From assembly GCF_036898095.1 (NCBI RefSeq), contig NC_090729.1:63951132-64015131 (forward strand): DNA of 64,000 bases. The letters are read 5' to 3'. Position numbers and translations under genes: made by a program. The notes below the pieces were generated by a model. That model saw only the letters and a program-made list of their open reading frames with translations, was not told where the DNA came from and searched no databases. The DNA comes from Palaemon carinicauda. Taxonomy: Eukaryota; Arthropoda; Malacostraca; Decapoda; Palaemonidae. Positions 1 through 10,429 of the stretch are shown here, piece after piece; positions within the stretch are counted from its first letter, which is position 1, and the number at the start of each line of letters is the position of its first letter.

Positions 1-2
1 TG

Positions 3-827
3 AAAAAGTCCATCCCTCTTCAACACCCGCCTCCATAGATCAACATCCACACGGACGCTTCACTGGAGGGTTGGGGAGGTCACTCCCACCAACAACAGGT
101 TCAAGGAATATGGTCTCCCCAATTCAAGACATTTCACATCAACATCTTGGAGGCCATGGCGGTTCTTCTCACCCTGAAGAAACTCTCCCCGCCTCCCTCG
201 ATCCACATTCGTCTGACTCTGGACAACTCGGTGGTAGTCAGATGTCTCAATCGGCAGGGCTCGAGATCGCCCCAGATAAATCAGGTACTTCTTCCGATCT
301 TTCGTTTGGCAGAAAGGAAGAAATGGCACCTGTCTGCAGTTCACCTACAAGAATTCCGCAACGTGACGGCAGACGCTCTATCAAGGACAAGCCCAATAGA
401 GTCGGAATGGTCTCTAGACGCAAGGTCATTCTCCTTCATCTCTCACCAAGTCCCGGAACTTCAGATCGATCTCTTTGCGACGAGCGACAACAATCAACTT
501 CCTCGATATGTGGCTCCGTACGAGGACCCCAAGGCAGAAGCAGTGGATGCTATGTCACTGGATTGGAACAGATGGTCCAGGATATACCTGTTCCCCCCTC
601 CCAACCTTCTGCTGAAAGTTCTCTCCAAACTAAGAACCTTCAAAGGGACAGCAGCCCTAGTGGCTCCCAAGTGGCCCCAGAGCAATTGGTACCCCCTGGT
701 TCTGGAGCTGCAGCCCTCGCTGATTTCCCTACCGGGTCCAGTTCTCTCGCAACAAGTACAGAAGTCGACTGTCTTCACTTCATCACTGAAAGTCAGGGAC
801 CTTCATCTCATGATTTTCTCTCCTTAG
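3..827 (+). pseudogene. DIRS-A RNase H and methyltransferase-like region, partial
   Basis: The C-terminal part of a DIRS pol reading frame. RNase H would remove the RNA strand after reverse transcription. Visible features are the HTDAS motif with its first catalytic Asp near nt 50, the ILEAM Glu motif near 145, the LDNS Asp near 225 and the ADALSR segment near 370. Downstream is a conserved block (IDLFAT, PRYVAPY, a degenerate PPP motif, WYPLVLEL) matching the region called Dam-methylase-like in DIRS elements; catalytic activity is not shown. An in-frame TAG at 36-38 breaks the start of RNase H, where copy C is open. The frame ends at 825-827 (SP-stop), as in copy C. Confidence 0.8.
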
Positions 828-1818
828 CCACAAAGAAAAGGTTTGGGATCTCAAAGAAAAGCTTAGACTTCCTCTAGGAGTACAAGACTGAATCTACCAG
901 ACGGCAATATGAATCTTCCTGGAGTTTCATTCGTCAAGGCAAAAATCCCTACGGAAATCACCATTGATTTTTGTATGTCCTTCTTCATTCACCTTCATGG
1001 ACAAGGCTTAGCGGCCAACACGATTTCCACCTGTAAATCGGCCCTGACTAGACCACTCCTATACGCCTTCCAGATTGATCTGTCCAGTGATATCTTCAAT
1101 AAACTGCCAAAGGCATGCGCTAGACTATGCCCAGCACCCCCACCAAAACCTATCTCCTGGTCCCTGGACAAGGTGCTCCATTTTGCTTCTAGCCTGGACA
1201 ATGATTCATGCCCTCTGAAAGATTTGACTCAAAAAGTTATCTTCCTTTTTGCTCTCGCCTCGGGAGCCCGAGTCAGTGAAATAGTGGCCTTATCAAGAGA
1301 AGAGGGCCAGATACAGTTCGCCGACATGGGAGAACTTACCCCTCTTCCCCGATCCGATGTTTCTCGCTAAGATTGAACTACCCACCAAGAGATGGGGCCC
1401 TTGGAGAATCTGCCCCCTGAAGGAAGATGTCTCTCTATGCCCACTGGAGAGTCTTAAGGTCTATCTTCGAAGAACTTCAGACTTCGGTGGAGGACAACTC
1501 TTCAAAGGAGAAACATCTGGTAGCGACCTGTCACTGAAACAACTAAGAGCGAAAATCACCTACTTCATTCGCAGAGTGGATCCTGACAGTACACCCGCAG
1601 GTCATGATCCTAGGAAAGTTGCTACTTCTCTGAACTTCTTCCAGGATATGGATTTCGAAAGCCACAAGGGCTTTATAGGCTGGAAATCATTGCGCGTTTT
1701 CTTCAAGCACTACGCAAAACAAGTGCACAAAGTGAAGCATTTCGTGGTAGCCGCAGGTAGTGTTATGAAAGCATGCTGTTTAACTCTGCATAGAACAGTG
1801 AGTTACTTGGGACTTTAA
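755..1818 (+). pseudogene. DIRS-A tyrosine recombinase
   Basis: Tyrosine recombinase of a DIRS element, the enzyme expected to integrate the circular cDNA. The catalytic pattern is recognisable: first Arg in ASGARVSE (near 1260), His and second Arg in GHDPRK (near 1600), and a nucleophilic Tyr in FFKHYAKQ (near 1710). The gene is broken by a TAG at 875-877, a deletion of about 8 nt near 925 relative to copy C, and a one-base insertion near 1340. After that the frame runs to 1818, with a changed C-terminus (copy C stops earlier). The same frame is open upstream from 71, overlapping RNase H and MT in another phase. Confidence 0.85.
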
Positions 1819-2637
1819 CTCTACGGGTGCCTGTGTTCACCCTTTCGTGATACATAGTGATTTCATGGACACTTAATGTTTCTAATAGACTGTTCTTACC
1901 AAGGTGAAATGTCATAGACTTTACATGAGTGCCACATGCCCTAGGGCATGATGTGTTTCCTTTGAATTTTATAAAAGACTGGCGTTCCTCTGGAACTTAT
2001 GTTTCTAAAAGTGAATTTTCCTTTCAGATTCAAGATTAAAGTCTTTATTTTCTATGTACATTATTCTTTTATTATTGTAAATAAAATCTATATTCATTAT
2101 TGTAATTACTGCCATAATGATCTACAATCCTAGAAATAAAATGTCTATTTTATTACATGTGCGTCTCTCTTCGCTCCCATTCCTTATCAAGAAATATACG
2201 ATTGTTATAGTTTCATTTACCCCTTTCCCTGAAGAACAAGAAAGAATAATATAAGTAATTATGTTATATGCTCACTCATGCTTTGATAATGTTCCTATTC
2301 GAATATAAACCTTTGCCCTGTCTCCGAGACCAGACTGATCTCTCCCCCAGGGGGAGTAGTAAATGTTATTTACTTACCTGGACTTGATAATATTCCTACC
2401 CGAATACTAACCTTTGTCTTGTCTCCAAGTCCAGCGTGAACTCTCTGCAGGGTGTGTAGCTCTTCAATAATCGCTTCGAGATGTTCATATTGTCCACCAG
2501 AACTTCCCTGCCAGGGGGGCAGGAAGCTAGTTCATCATAGAATATCTGGTAAGGACATGTTCTATAGCACTGTTCGAAGCTCTTGGCACTTGGATTAAAA
2601 GGGGAAAAATTCCGTGATACATTAATTCTCTGGTACA
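1819..2637 (+). other. DIRS-A 3' UTR
   Basis: Non-coding 3' region between YR and ICR. It has a pyrimidine tract ending in CAG near 2027 (TTCCTTTCAG) that recurs at the same place in copies B and C, and AATAAA-type signals near 2080-2145. A conserved GTGCGTCTC block near 2160 is also seen after the copy C poly(A)-like signals. Nothing coding was recognised. Confidence 0.6.
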
Positions 2638-2733
2638 CTTCCATCAGGACGTCATGTCTTGAGCCCAAAAAACGGAATTTGAGCGAAGCGAAAAATCTTT
2701 TTTTGGGTGAGATAGCCATGACGTCCTGATGGA
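2638..2733. repeat. DIRS-A internal complementary region (ICR)
   Basis: About 96 bp. Its left half is the reverse complement of a DIRS left end (TTTTTTGGGCTCAAG type) and its right half is the reverse complement of this copy's own right end at 3090-3147. It begins and ends with the inverted motif CCATCAGGACGTCATG / CATGACGTCCTGATGG. In the DIRS replication model this segment templates joining of the two ends of the linear product into a circle. The same arrangement is at 10254-10350, 19883-19979 and 49103-49202. Confidence 0.85.
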
Positions 2734-2811
2734 CCCTCCAGTCTATTCTAGTTCAGCCTTTCAGGCCCTCCCTGACCTGCTGTATCATGGAGATTAGCAG
2801 AAGCTGAACTC

Positions 2812-3147
2812 AGGATGAGGACGGACGTGACGTCATTTAGCAATGGCGCCCGTTTGTTTACGTCTCGAGTACCAAAAGCAGCCACGGATGAGAGTAACTG
2901 TGGAACGGCTCCTCAGTTACTCAGCCACCTTTCCATATCGAAGTGTTAACTCTATATGGGGTGTAGATAGCTATGTGGCGTGTTAATACTCACACCAGAA
3001 GTTAGAATTCTTGGATAACCTTTAGTTTAATTCTCTGGGAATATCCACTGTATTTAAATATACCCAAGGAAGCTACTGAAGGAACCTTCCATCAGGACGT
3101 CATGGCTATCTCACCCAAAATAGATTTTTCGCTTCGCTCAAAATCCG
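2812..3147. repeat. DIRS-A right inverted terminal repeat
   Basis: Starts at GGATGAGGACGGACGTGACG and ends in CTCAAAATCCG. It matches the right ITR of copy C (20059-20442) and the reverse complement of copy C's left ITR. The partner left ITR of copy A is outside the window. Confidence 0.8.
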
Positions 3148-4356
3148 TTTTATATGTCCCCATTACACTTGTATTGTCTGTTGGGGGGGAGGTAGATATC
3201 TCTTATACCCCTTTAAGTCAATACTATCTCTATGAGATCTAAGAGTAATTCCCTTTCCCTCTGATTAGCCTAGGCTATCCTCAGTTAATTTACTGTAAAC
3301 TGTGGTTTGGTAAATTTTCTGGGGCGTTTCGTTTCTCTCTCCTTTTCTCTGAGCTGGCAACTGAGTAGCTTGTCAGCAGTGAGTTTGGAGTTGGGGACGG
3401 GACATCAGAGTAAGTCTGTGTTAGGCATCTAGCTACCTGGATTTATACCGGCAACTGAGTAGCTTGTCGGTATTCCAGTAGGGCTAGTTGCTGTTCAAGA
3501 GGCTAGCCTCCCTAGATCTTGTAAAGGTTATTGTTTTACAATTTCCTCTTTATGGGTCTGGCAGACAGTCCGGTATTAGGGGTTTCTTAACTGGAAGATA
3601 GGATTCTTCTCTGTTTTGATCCCTGGTACGAGATTCTGTTCTCTTGAGTTCGTTTTTGGACGTTCTCTCATTGCCTAACCCAACATGGGGAATTGATTTC
3701 CCCTATTTGAGGTTACTATGAGGACAGAATCCATTAGGTTAAGTAATGCCTTAGGGTATTACTTTACTTACGGACTATTCACCCCTTCTCCGCTATCTCT
3801 TTCGTGTTGAATGAACCAACACCCTTATGGCCGTGGTTCTACATATGCCCCTGTGGACGTCTGTAGACCTGGCATGAGTTTTTCTGTCTGCAGCGAGTTA
3901 GCTCGCTGACAGATAACCTCATATCTTTGAGTGTACCTTAGAGTCCTCCCTTGGACTGCCTTCCATATGCCTTAAGATGGGATATGGTTGAGTGGAAGCT
4001 CGAATTTATTTCCCTCTTCCACAGGCACACTCTTTCAGGATGTAGACGACATAGCTGATCCTTTGCCGTCTTCTATCCTTATCTTTCTCTTTTACTGTCA
4101 ATCATGGGCTACCGCCGGCATTTAATTCTGCCGGCAATTTTGGATGGTTAGGCTAATAGTTCACTATCATCCCTTACCTTGGACACCGTTGATCGGTGGC
4201 CGTTGGTAGGGTTTTTCTAGGCACGTCTACCGGCAACTGTGTAGCTTGTCAGCAGCTGGCCTATGCCTTCCATCCATAATTTTAATTTTAATAGCCGGCA
4301 GTTGCCGGCAGGCCCGGCAGACCCCGGCCTGCTGGCATTTGCCAGCTAGCCCAACA

Positions 4357-4512
4357 TGCCGACAGTGTCGGCGAGGCCGGCAGCGTCGGCGGGGCCGGCA
4401 GCGTCGGCGGGGCCGGCAGCGTCGGCGGGGCCGGCAGCGTCGGCGGGACCGGCAGTGTCGGCAAGGCCGGCAGTGTCGGCGGGGCCAGCAGTGTTGGCGG
4501 GGCCGGCAATAC
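4357..4512. repeat. GC-rich 18-bp minisatellite
   Basis: About eight tandem copies of an 18-bp unit, consensus CCGGCAGCGTCGGCGGGG, with late copies diverged (GTGTCGG variants). It lies in the copy B leader just upstream of gag. Several ORFs on both strands are open only because 18 is a multiple of three. Copies C and D have GCCGGC-rich but not strictly tandem sequence in the same place. Confidence 0.9.
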
Positions 4513-4879
4513 TGACGGCATACTGCCGCCGGCAACTGCTGTACCTAGAAAAATATAGTAATTTTTCCAACCTGCAAGTGGTTCTTGAGCAGCCATTTGT
4601 GAGACCATTACATAGAGAGTTGATTCTCTTCTATAATAATGGTTATGTCCACTAAATTTATCCACTATATTGAACATTATAAGAGGATGTGTCAAGAAGA
4701 CACTATATATCTTGGATATTCCCTTTGTTATTTAATTCTTTATGAATATCCTAGTTCAATATGGGAGGAGGTCATAGCAAATGGCTAAACGGGAAACACA
4801 TTATAGCTTACCCTATCCAAGCTAAATATAATAACTTATGTTATGTTGAAATCTGAAGATTTCACAGAAAGCTCATTTG

Positions 4880-4897
4880 CTTTTCTTTTCTTTACAG
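4880..4897 (+). other. Candidate 3' splice site before DIRS-B gag
   Basis: The sequence CTTTTCTTTTCTTTACAG ends at 4897 and is followed at once by GAGGAGCA, where the gag frame becomes conserved. Copies C (14289) and D (54209, minus) have the same layout. No in-frame ATG lies between the AG and the conserved Cys residues. This suggests the start codon comes from an upstream exon. It is inference from comparison of copies. Confidence 0.5.
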
Positions 4898-6694
4898 GAG
4901 GAGCATCCCGAGTGCGGGAACAACTTTTGTAGGGTCAGCAGCAAGGACTTCTACAGACATGGCGTGTGTAGGTCTCCCTCCCGATGTTCTGTCACCAAAA
5001 GGGCCCTCAAGTACTGGAACCCAGAGGTATGTACTGTGTGTGAGAAGTTGGTAAAGGAGGCTTTTGATGAACAAAAGTCTACTGAGTCTAGGGATGCAGC
5101 TAGGGCTACGCTGCGTAAATGGGTAAGAAGTTTTCAGAAAAACACCTCGGGCCCATACCTTCCTAATGTTAGGATGAGGGACTGTCTCTTCCCTGAAGCT
5201 CGTGATGATTCCATCATTCCCCAGACAAAACCTTCAATCCCCTTGGTGCAAATTCAGGTTCAGAAGCCTAGAGAACCTGACGTTGCGGATACTTTGGAGA
5301 GTATCCACCTAGACGACAATATGTCTGTCGTTTCCGAGGAGACCGAGAAGAATCTCCTCGTGGAAGAGTCGGAACAGGAGGCAGTTGTTCCTCCTACTAG
5401 TGATGTGGAGAACGTTGAAGCGGTTTCGGTTTCTTCAGCAGCTGTGGCTGAACCAGCACCCTCAACCTCTTCGCAACCGCCTCAATTGGAGGGGATTACA
5501 AATACTCTTCAATCCCTGATGTCCATGGTATACAACTTACAGAAGAGGTCTACCGAGAAAGAGACTACTTTCCGGTCGGAAATCGAATAGTTAGTTTCTT
5601 CGCGTTTAGCCTCGAAGAAGCTAAATGTTAAGGACCTTCCTGTGTTCTTCAACGTTAAGCCGTGGAGGTATGCGGAGCACATGCCTATGTCAGCAGGCAA
5701 GATTTTCCTCTCGGAGAAACTGGGTACCGTACCAGTAGAGGAAATTGAGTTCTGGCCCAGCAGAGCGTCCTACCCGGATTGTTATGTCCGGCACTGAACC
5801 GGCATCAAAAGAAGAGACGGAGCCCAAGGAAGTAATTGTCCTTGAGCTCGCTAAGGCACAAGTGATGCTTACATTGAAATTAAAAGAGAGGGCATTCACT
5901 AGCTCAAAGGTGCCGGCCTTAAGCAAGAATCATCCATCGTTTATTGCTGACCCTCAACGTGCTTTTCCCTTTATGGATAAAGGGCTTAAAGCAGCCCTGA
6001 AGGCCGTAAGGGCAGGAAAACCCTGTCCCACGCTAGAAGAAAGCAAGCCTTTCTCCCTTGCTTTCCCTTCAGACGACAAAGACTGGAAGGAGGTTCATGT
6101 TACCTTCTCAGTCGGGACGCTGGAGGCCGATATCGCTGGACGTCAGTTCAACGAGGACCTCCCAAAGATCTGTACAACTTTATCAGAGCCAGGACGGCCT
6201 GTAGGGAGTTCATGTTTGCTTCCGCTTCTGTGAAACACGAACCTAGGAAGCTGATAGCTTCTAATATCTGGGGAAAAGACCTCTTTCCTAGTGATGTGGT
6301 CAAGGAGGTCGTAGATAAGGCTGCTTCTGAGAATAGGAATCTCCTCTCCAAATGGGGCTTGTCTTCGAAGAGAAAATCTTCCGCTGATGGGGGTCCCCAG
6401 CCGAAGAACAAGTCAAAGCGGCCTCGCTTGCCCTCTCGGCCAAGACAGCAACAGCTTCCCGTGGCCACGGTGTCCCAGACAGTAGCACAACCCACCACTA
6501 CCTTTCAACTGGTGCCCCAACCACTGGCGTCTCAGTCACCAGTCTTCACCCCAGCTTATGAAAGGCAATCGGCTTCTTCTGAGCCAAAGTTTTGAGGCTC
6601 CTTTCGGGGCTCCTCTAGACGCCCCTTCAGAGGAAGACACAACAAAGGTGGTCGTGGCCAAGGAGGTAAATCCTCCAACCAGTACTCAAAATGA
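4898..6694 (+). pseudogene. DIRS-B gag-like protein, broken
   Basis: Homologue of the intact gag at 14290-16248. It opens with a Cys/His cluster (C at the ECGNNFC segment, then HGVC and CTVC), an acidic Ser/Pro middle, conserved blocks around KPWRYAEHM and YPDCYVR, KPCPTLEE, and SNIWGKDLFPS. The tail is Arg/Gly-rich (GRHNKGGRG), suited to binding RNA. Damage: TAG at 5588-5590, a small deletion near 5790 shifting frame, an internal deletion of roughly 190 nt near 6165 that removes the block before the DLYNF motif, and TGA at 6593-6595 just before the RG tail. It is not expected to make a full product. Confidence 0.75.
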
Positions 6695-8256
6695 GATGCT
6701 GCCGGTAGGAGGGAGACTTTTACACTTTCAGGATTGGTGGACCTTCGATCCTTGGGCCCACAGCCTGATCAAGATGGGACTGGGGTGGGGTGTGAATTCA
6801 ACTCCACCAAGCTTTCCTTATTTCTTCCAACCTTCAACCCCAGTTCTGGAAGAATATGTTCAAGAACTATTAGACAAGAGAGTCATAAGGAAAGCAAAGT
6901 CCATCAAATTCCAAGGAAGGCTATTCTGTGTTCCGAAGAAGGATTCGAAAAAGCTCAGAGTTATTCTGGACTTATCACCACTCAACAAGTTCATTGTGAA
7001 CTACAAGTTCAGAATGCTGACACTTCAGCACATAAGGACCCTTCTGCCCAAACAGGCATACACAGTCTCCATAGACATGACGGATGCTTACTGGCATGTA
7101 CCAATCCACCGTCAGGTTTCCCCCTACCTAGGGTTCAAGCTCCAGAAAAGAAAATACGTTTTCAGAGCCATGCCCTTCGGTTTAAACATTACACCGAGAA
7201 TATTCACAAAGCTTGCGAATGCAGTTATTCGACAACTACGCCTCAAAGGTGTTCAGGTGATGGCCTACCTGGACGACTGGCTGGTGTGGGCAGCATCCAA
7301 GGAAGAATGCGTGCAAGCCTCCAGAAAAGTGATCCAATTCCTAGAGTACCTAGGATTCAAAATAAACCTGAAGAAGTCTCGGCTGTCTCCGGCTCAAAAG
7401 TTCCAGTGGCTGGGAATTCACTGGGACTTATAGTCACATTGCCTCTCCTTGCCAAAAGCAAAGAGAAAGGAGATAGAAAGGGCCGTCAAAAGTCTTCTTC
7501 AATCCCAATGGATATCAAGAAGACAACAGGAGAGAGTGTTGGGGTCTCTCCAGTTTGCCTCTTTGACGGAACCACTTTTGAGAGCACAGTTAAAAGATGC
7601 ATCAGGGATCTGGAGAAAATACACTTACAACGATCAAAGAGATCTACAAAGACCATTATCAAATCGTCTGCGATCGATTCTCAAGCCATGGTCGGAAGCG
7701 AAGAACTTAAGAAGAAAGGTATCCTTGCAACCACCTCCTCCTGCAGTCACCGTCCACACGGATGCCTCAAAGGAAGGATGTGGGGGTCATTCTCATCATC
7801 TGAAAGTGCAAGGAACTTGGTCTCCCCTCACTCACCTCTTCAGAACCTTCCACATCAACTATCTGGAAGCCATGGCAGTGTTTCTTTCCCTGAAGAAACT
7901 GAAACTTCGCCACTCAATTCACGTTCATCTGGTCCTAGACAGCGAAGTGGTTATGAGATGCATAAATCGACAAGGTTCAAGATCGCCTCAGTTAAATCAT
8001 GTGATACTAGATATCTTTCATCTGTCCAAGATGAAATGGCACTTATCAACACTCCACTTTCAAGGATTCCGCAATGTGATGGCGGACGCTCTATCCAGGT
8101 TCAACCTGATAGAGTCCGAATGGTCCCTAGACGCAGGATCATTCTCCTTCATATTGAGCAAAGTCCCAGGATTGCAGGTAGATCTCTTCGCAACGAGCGA
8201 CAACAAGAAGTTGACCAGGTACGTAGCCCCGTACAAGGATCCTCTAGCGGAGGTTG
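6660..8256 (+). pseudogene. DIRS-B reverse transcriptase and RNase H
   Basis: Pol frame in the +1 phase relative to gag. RT blocks: GGRLLHFQDWW, FQGRLFCVPKKDS, LRVILDLSPLNKF, SIDMTDAYWHVP, RAMPFGLN and the active site YLDDWLVW near 7270. A TAG at 7431-7433 separates RT from the rest, but the frame is otherwise continuous into RNase H, with HTDASKEG near 7755, NYLEAMAV near 7858, LDSEVV near 7938 and ADALSR near 8085. The frame then meets a deletion of about 70 nt near 8250 that removes the PP-motif part of the MT-like region and shifts the reading phase. An open frame also runs in the +2 phase from 6734 to 8257. Confidence 0.85.
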
Positions 8257-8469
8257 AAAGCCCTCGACAAATTGAGATCCTTTCGGGGGAGGGCAGCGGT
8301 AGTGGCCCACAAGTGGCCAGGCAGTGTCTGGTTTCCATTGATAACAGAACTACGCCTGAAGCTGATCCTGTTGCCGGAACCAGTTCTGACTCAGCTAGTA
8401 CAGAATTTAATTGTCTACGCTTCATCAGAGAAAACCCAGAACCTTCATCTCATGATTTTCTCGCCTTAG
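8254..8469 (+). pseudogene. DIRS-B methyltransferase-like region remnant
   Basis: The piece of the MT-like region beyond the 70-nt deletion, now in a different phase from RNase H. It reads KLRSFRGRAAVVAHKW and onward to LHLMIFSP before its stop, matching the C-terminal block in copies A and C. It overlaps the start of YR in another phase, as in the other copies. Confidence 0.6.
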
Positions 8470-9431
8470 CAGTCAGGAAAAGGTTCAGGATTTCTGCAGA
8501 CAGTATTAATTTCTTAGAAGAATACAAGTCAAAGTCAACAAGAAGACAATACGAATCTTCCTGGAAGAAATGGGTGGCCTTGGTTAAGGCGAAGAAACCT
8601 CAAGAGATTTCTACAGATTTCTGCTTGTCCTTCATCATCCATCTTCATGGACAAGGATTAGCGGCTAATACGATCACGACGTGTAAATCTGCCTTAGCTA
8701 GACTGATTCTATATGCCTTTCAAGTGGATTTTTCCCGCGAAATCTTCAACAAGATTCCGAAAGCCTGAGCAAAACTTTGGCCTGCAGCCCCTCCAAAGCC
8801 TATTTCATGGTCTTTGGATAAGGTTCTTCATCTGGCCTCGACCTTGAACAATGAAGATTGCTCGCTGAAAGACTTGACTCAGAAAGTGATATTTTTTTTT
8901 GCACTAGCCTCTGGAGCCAGAGTTAGTGAAATAGTGGCCCTCTCGAGGGATGATGGCCACATTCAGTTTACACCGAATGGAGAACTGAATCTCTTTCCGG
9001 ATCCGACGTTTCTCGCCAAGAATGAGCTACCCACTAAGAGATGGGATCCCTAGAGAATCTGCCCTCTGAAGGAAGAAGCATCCGTCTGCCCAGTGGAATG
9101 CCTAAAGGTCTATCTTCGTAGAACTTCAGATTTTAAGGGAGGTCAGCTTTTTAGGGGAGAGACTTCTGGTTCGACGTTATCTTTGAAACAGATAAGGGGG
9201 AAAATCACTTACTTTATTCGCAGAGCGGATCCTGATAGTACACCCGCAGGTCATGATCCGAGAAAGGCTGCCTCGTCTCTAAACTTCTTTCAAACTATGT
9301 CGTTTGATAACCTGCGTGCTTATACTGGTTGGAAGTCTTCCAGAATATTTTTTAGGCACTATGCGAAGCAATTACAAGAAATCAAATTTCATGTGTTGGC
9401 TGCAGGCAGTGTAATAAAGCCTGCAGCTTGA
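8390..9431 (+). pseudogene. DIRS-B tyrosine recombinase
   Basis: YR in a single phase from the NCLRFIREN segment to the stop at 9431. The catalytic residues are present: Arg in ASGARVSE (near 8917), His and Arg in GHDPRK (near 9252) and Tyr in FFRHYAKQ (near 9358). Two stops interrupt it: TGA at 8766-8768 and TAG at 9051-9053. The 70-nt deletion in MT has put RNase H and YR in one continuous frame (7449-8768). This copy therefore has an RNase H-YR fusion frame not present in copies A and C. Confidence 0.85.
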
Positions 9432-10253
9432 TTACTGCGAAGGACAGCGCACTAATTGGGACTGTTAGTGAAGGGTGTGCATGATAGACTTAGGTATATC
9501 ATGATATTTTAGTGTTGATATGGACTTTATGAACTGTCTTCCATAGTTAAGTGACCTTAAGCATAATATTTTGACATGAGTGCCAGCATGTTTATGTATA
9601 ATGTTTTTTAGTAATAACATATATAATGAAATTTCCTAATTTCATGGAGTGGCAATGTTTCTCTTTCAGATGAAACTTATTTATTTTGTTATTACTGTTA
9701 TGCTTGTTATGTCTAAGTTTAGCATAAATATATTATTTAATCATAACTTCTGTGTTTCTTCTAAATAAACTGTAGAAGGAATTTTTGCGTCTCTTTCGCC
9801 TTAAGATTATTAGAGTATATTCAGAGCATCCTTGATCCTCTTATGGACCTTGTGGGACAAAGTCTCCCTTACCATGCAAACAGGTAAGTTTGGTTGTCCT
9901 ATGTTTGTTTACTGTATTATAATTCCTACGTGAACATAAACTTGTCTGCCTGATCCAGACCTGGGAGGTACAGTACTCTATTCAGCGCTTTAGTACAAAC
10001 TATATTTTACGTATATATGACACAATATACTTCTGCTTGCTTATTGTTCCTTGAACTCATAATCTCGGGTTTTTTCCTAGAGTCTATACAGACTTTTCCC
10101 TGTAGGGGGCAGGAAGAGCTGGCATATGGTATGCTCAGTTGGTTGATGTATTACGGTATCATCAAGTGTCTTTGGTCTTTATGACCGATTAGGAAATAGT
10201 CAATTCGAGATAATGGCACTATTAAATCCATAGATACATTAATGCTCTGGTAA
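9432..10253 (+). other. DIRS-B 3' UTR
   Basis: Non-coding. It holds TTCTCTTTCAG near 9660-9670 at the position equivalent to the tracts in copies A and C, AT-rich poly(A)-like sequence near 9760, and TTGCGTCTC near 9785 as in the other copies. No gene was recognised. Confidence 0.55.
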
Positions 10254-10350
10254 ACTTCCATCAGCACGACATGGCCTAAGCCCAAAAAACAGATTTTGAG
10301 CGAAGTGAAAAATCTATTTTTGGGTGAAAGAGCCATGTCGTCCTGATGGA
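10254..10350. repeat. DIRS-B internal complementary region
   Basis: Starts ACTTCCATCAGCACGACATG and ends CATGTCGTCCTGATGGA. The right half is the reverse complement of this copy's right end at 10727-10788, including the AAAGAGCC variant shared only by these two. That shows the ICR was copied from, or corrected by, its own terminus. Confidence 0.85.
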
Positions 10351-10429
10351 CCCACCCTCCTTTGGTAAAAGGATGTTAATCCCTCCCTTTAGTACTCTAT
10401 CTGTAATACTTACAAAGCTACGGAGAATG

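Larger units (their letters stand above)
1..3147 (+). mobile_element. DIRS-like retrotransposon copy A (5' end outside window)
   Basis: Right-hand part of a DIRS1-like tyrosine-recombinase retrotransposon. Order seen: RNase H, methyltransferase-like region, YR, 3' UTR, ICR (2638-2733) and right ITR ending near 3147 at the motif CTCAAAATCCG. It is closely related to copy C at 11624-20442, with long stretches of near identity through RNase H, YR and 3' UTR. The coding part is broken by stops and indels, so the copy is defective. Its right end abuts the leader of copy B; copy A may be inserted in B, but its left end lies outside the window. Confidence 0.85.
3151..4897 (+). other. DIRS-B leader, non-coding
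   Basis: 1.7 kb before gag without a convincing gene. A 23-24 bp motif (GGCAACTGAGTAGCTTGTC and close variants) occurs three times, near 3356, 3450 and 4231. GCCGGC-rich sequence builds toward a minisatellite at about 4357-4512. The segment ends in a pyrimidine tract and AG at 4897, followed by the gag frame. Short ORFs here look like by-products of the repeats. Confidence 0.5.

Noticed and set aside
4227..4695. Repetitive ORFs (Ala-Gly-Pro and Arg-Cys types) on both strands
   Set aside because: Created by the 18-bp minisatellite, whose unit is a multiple of three.
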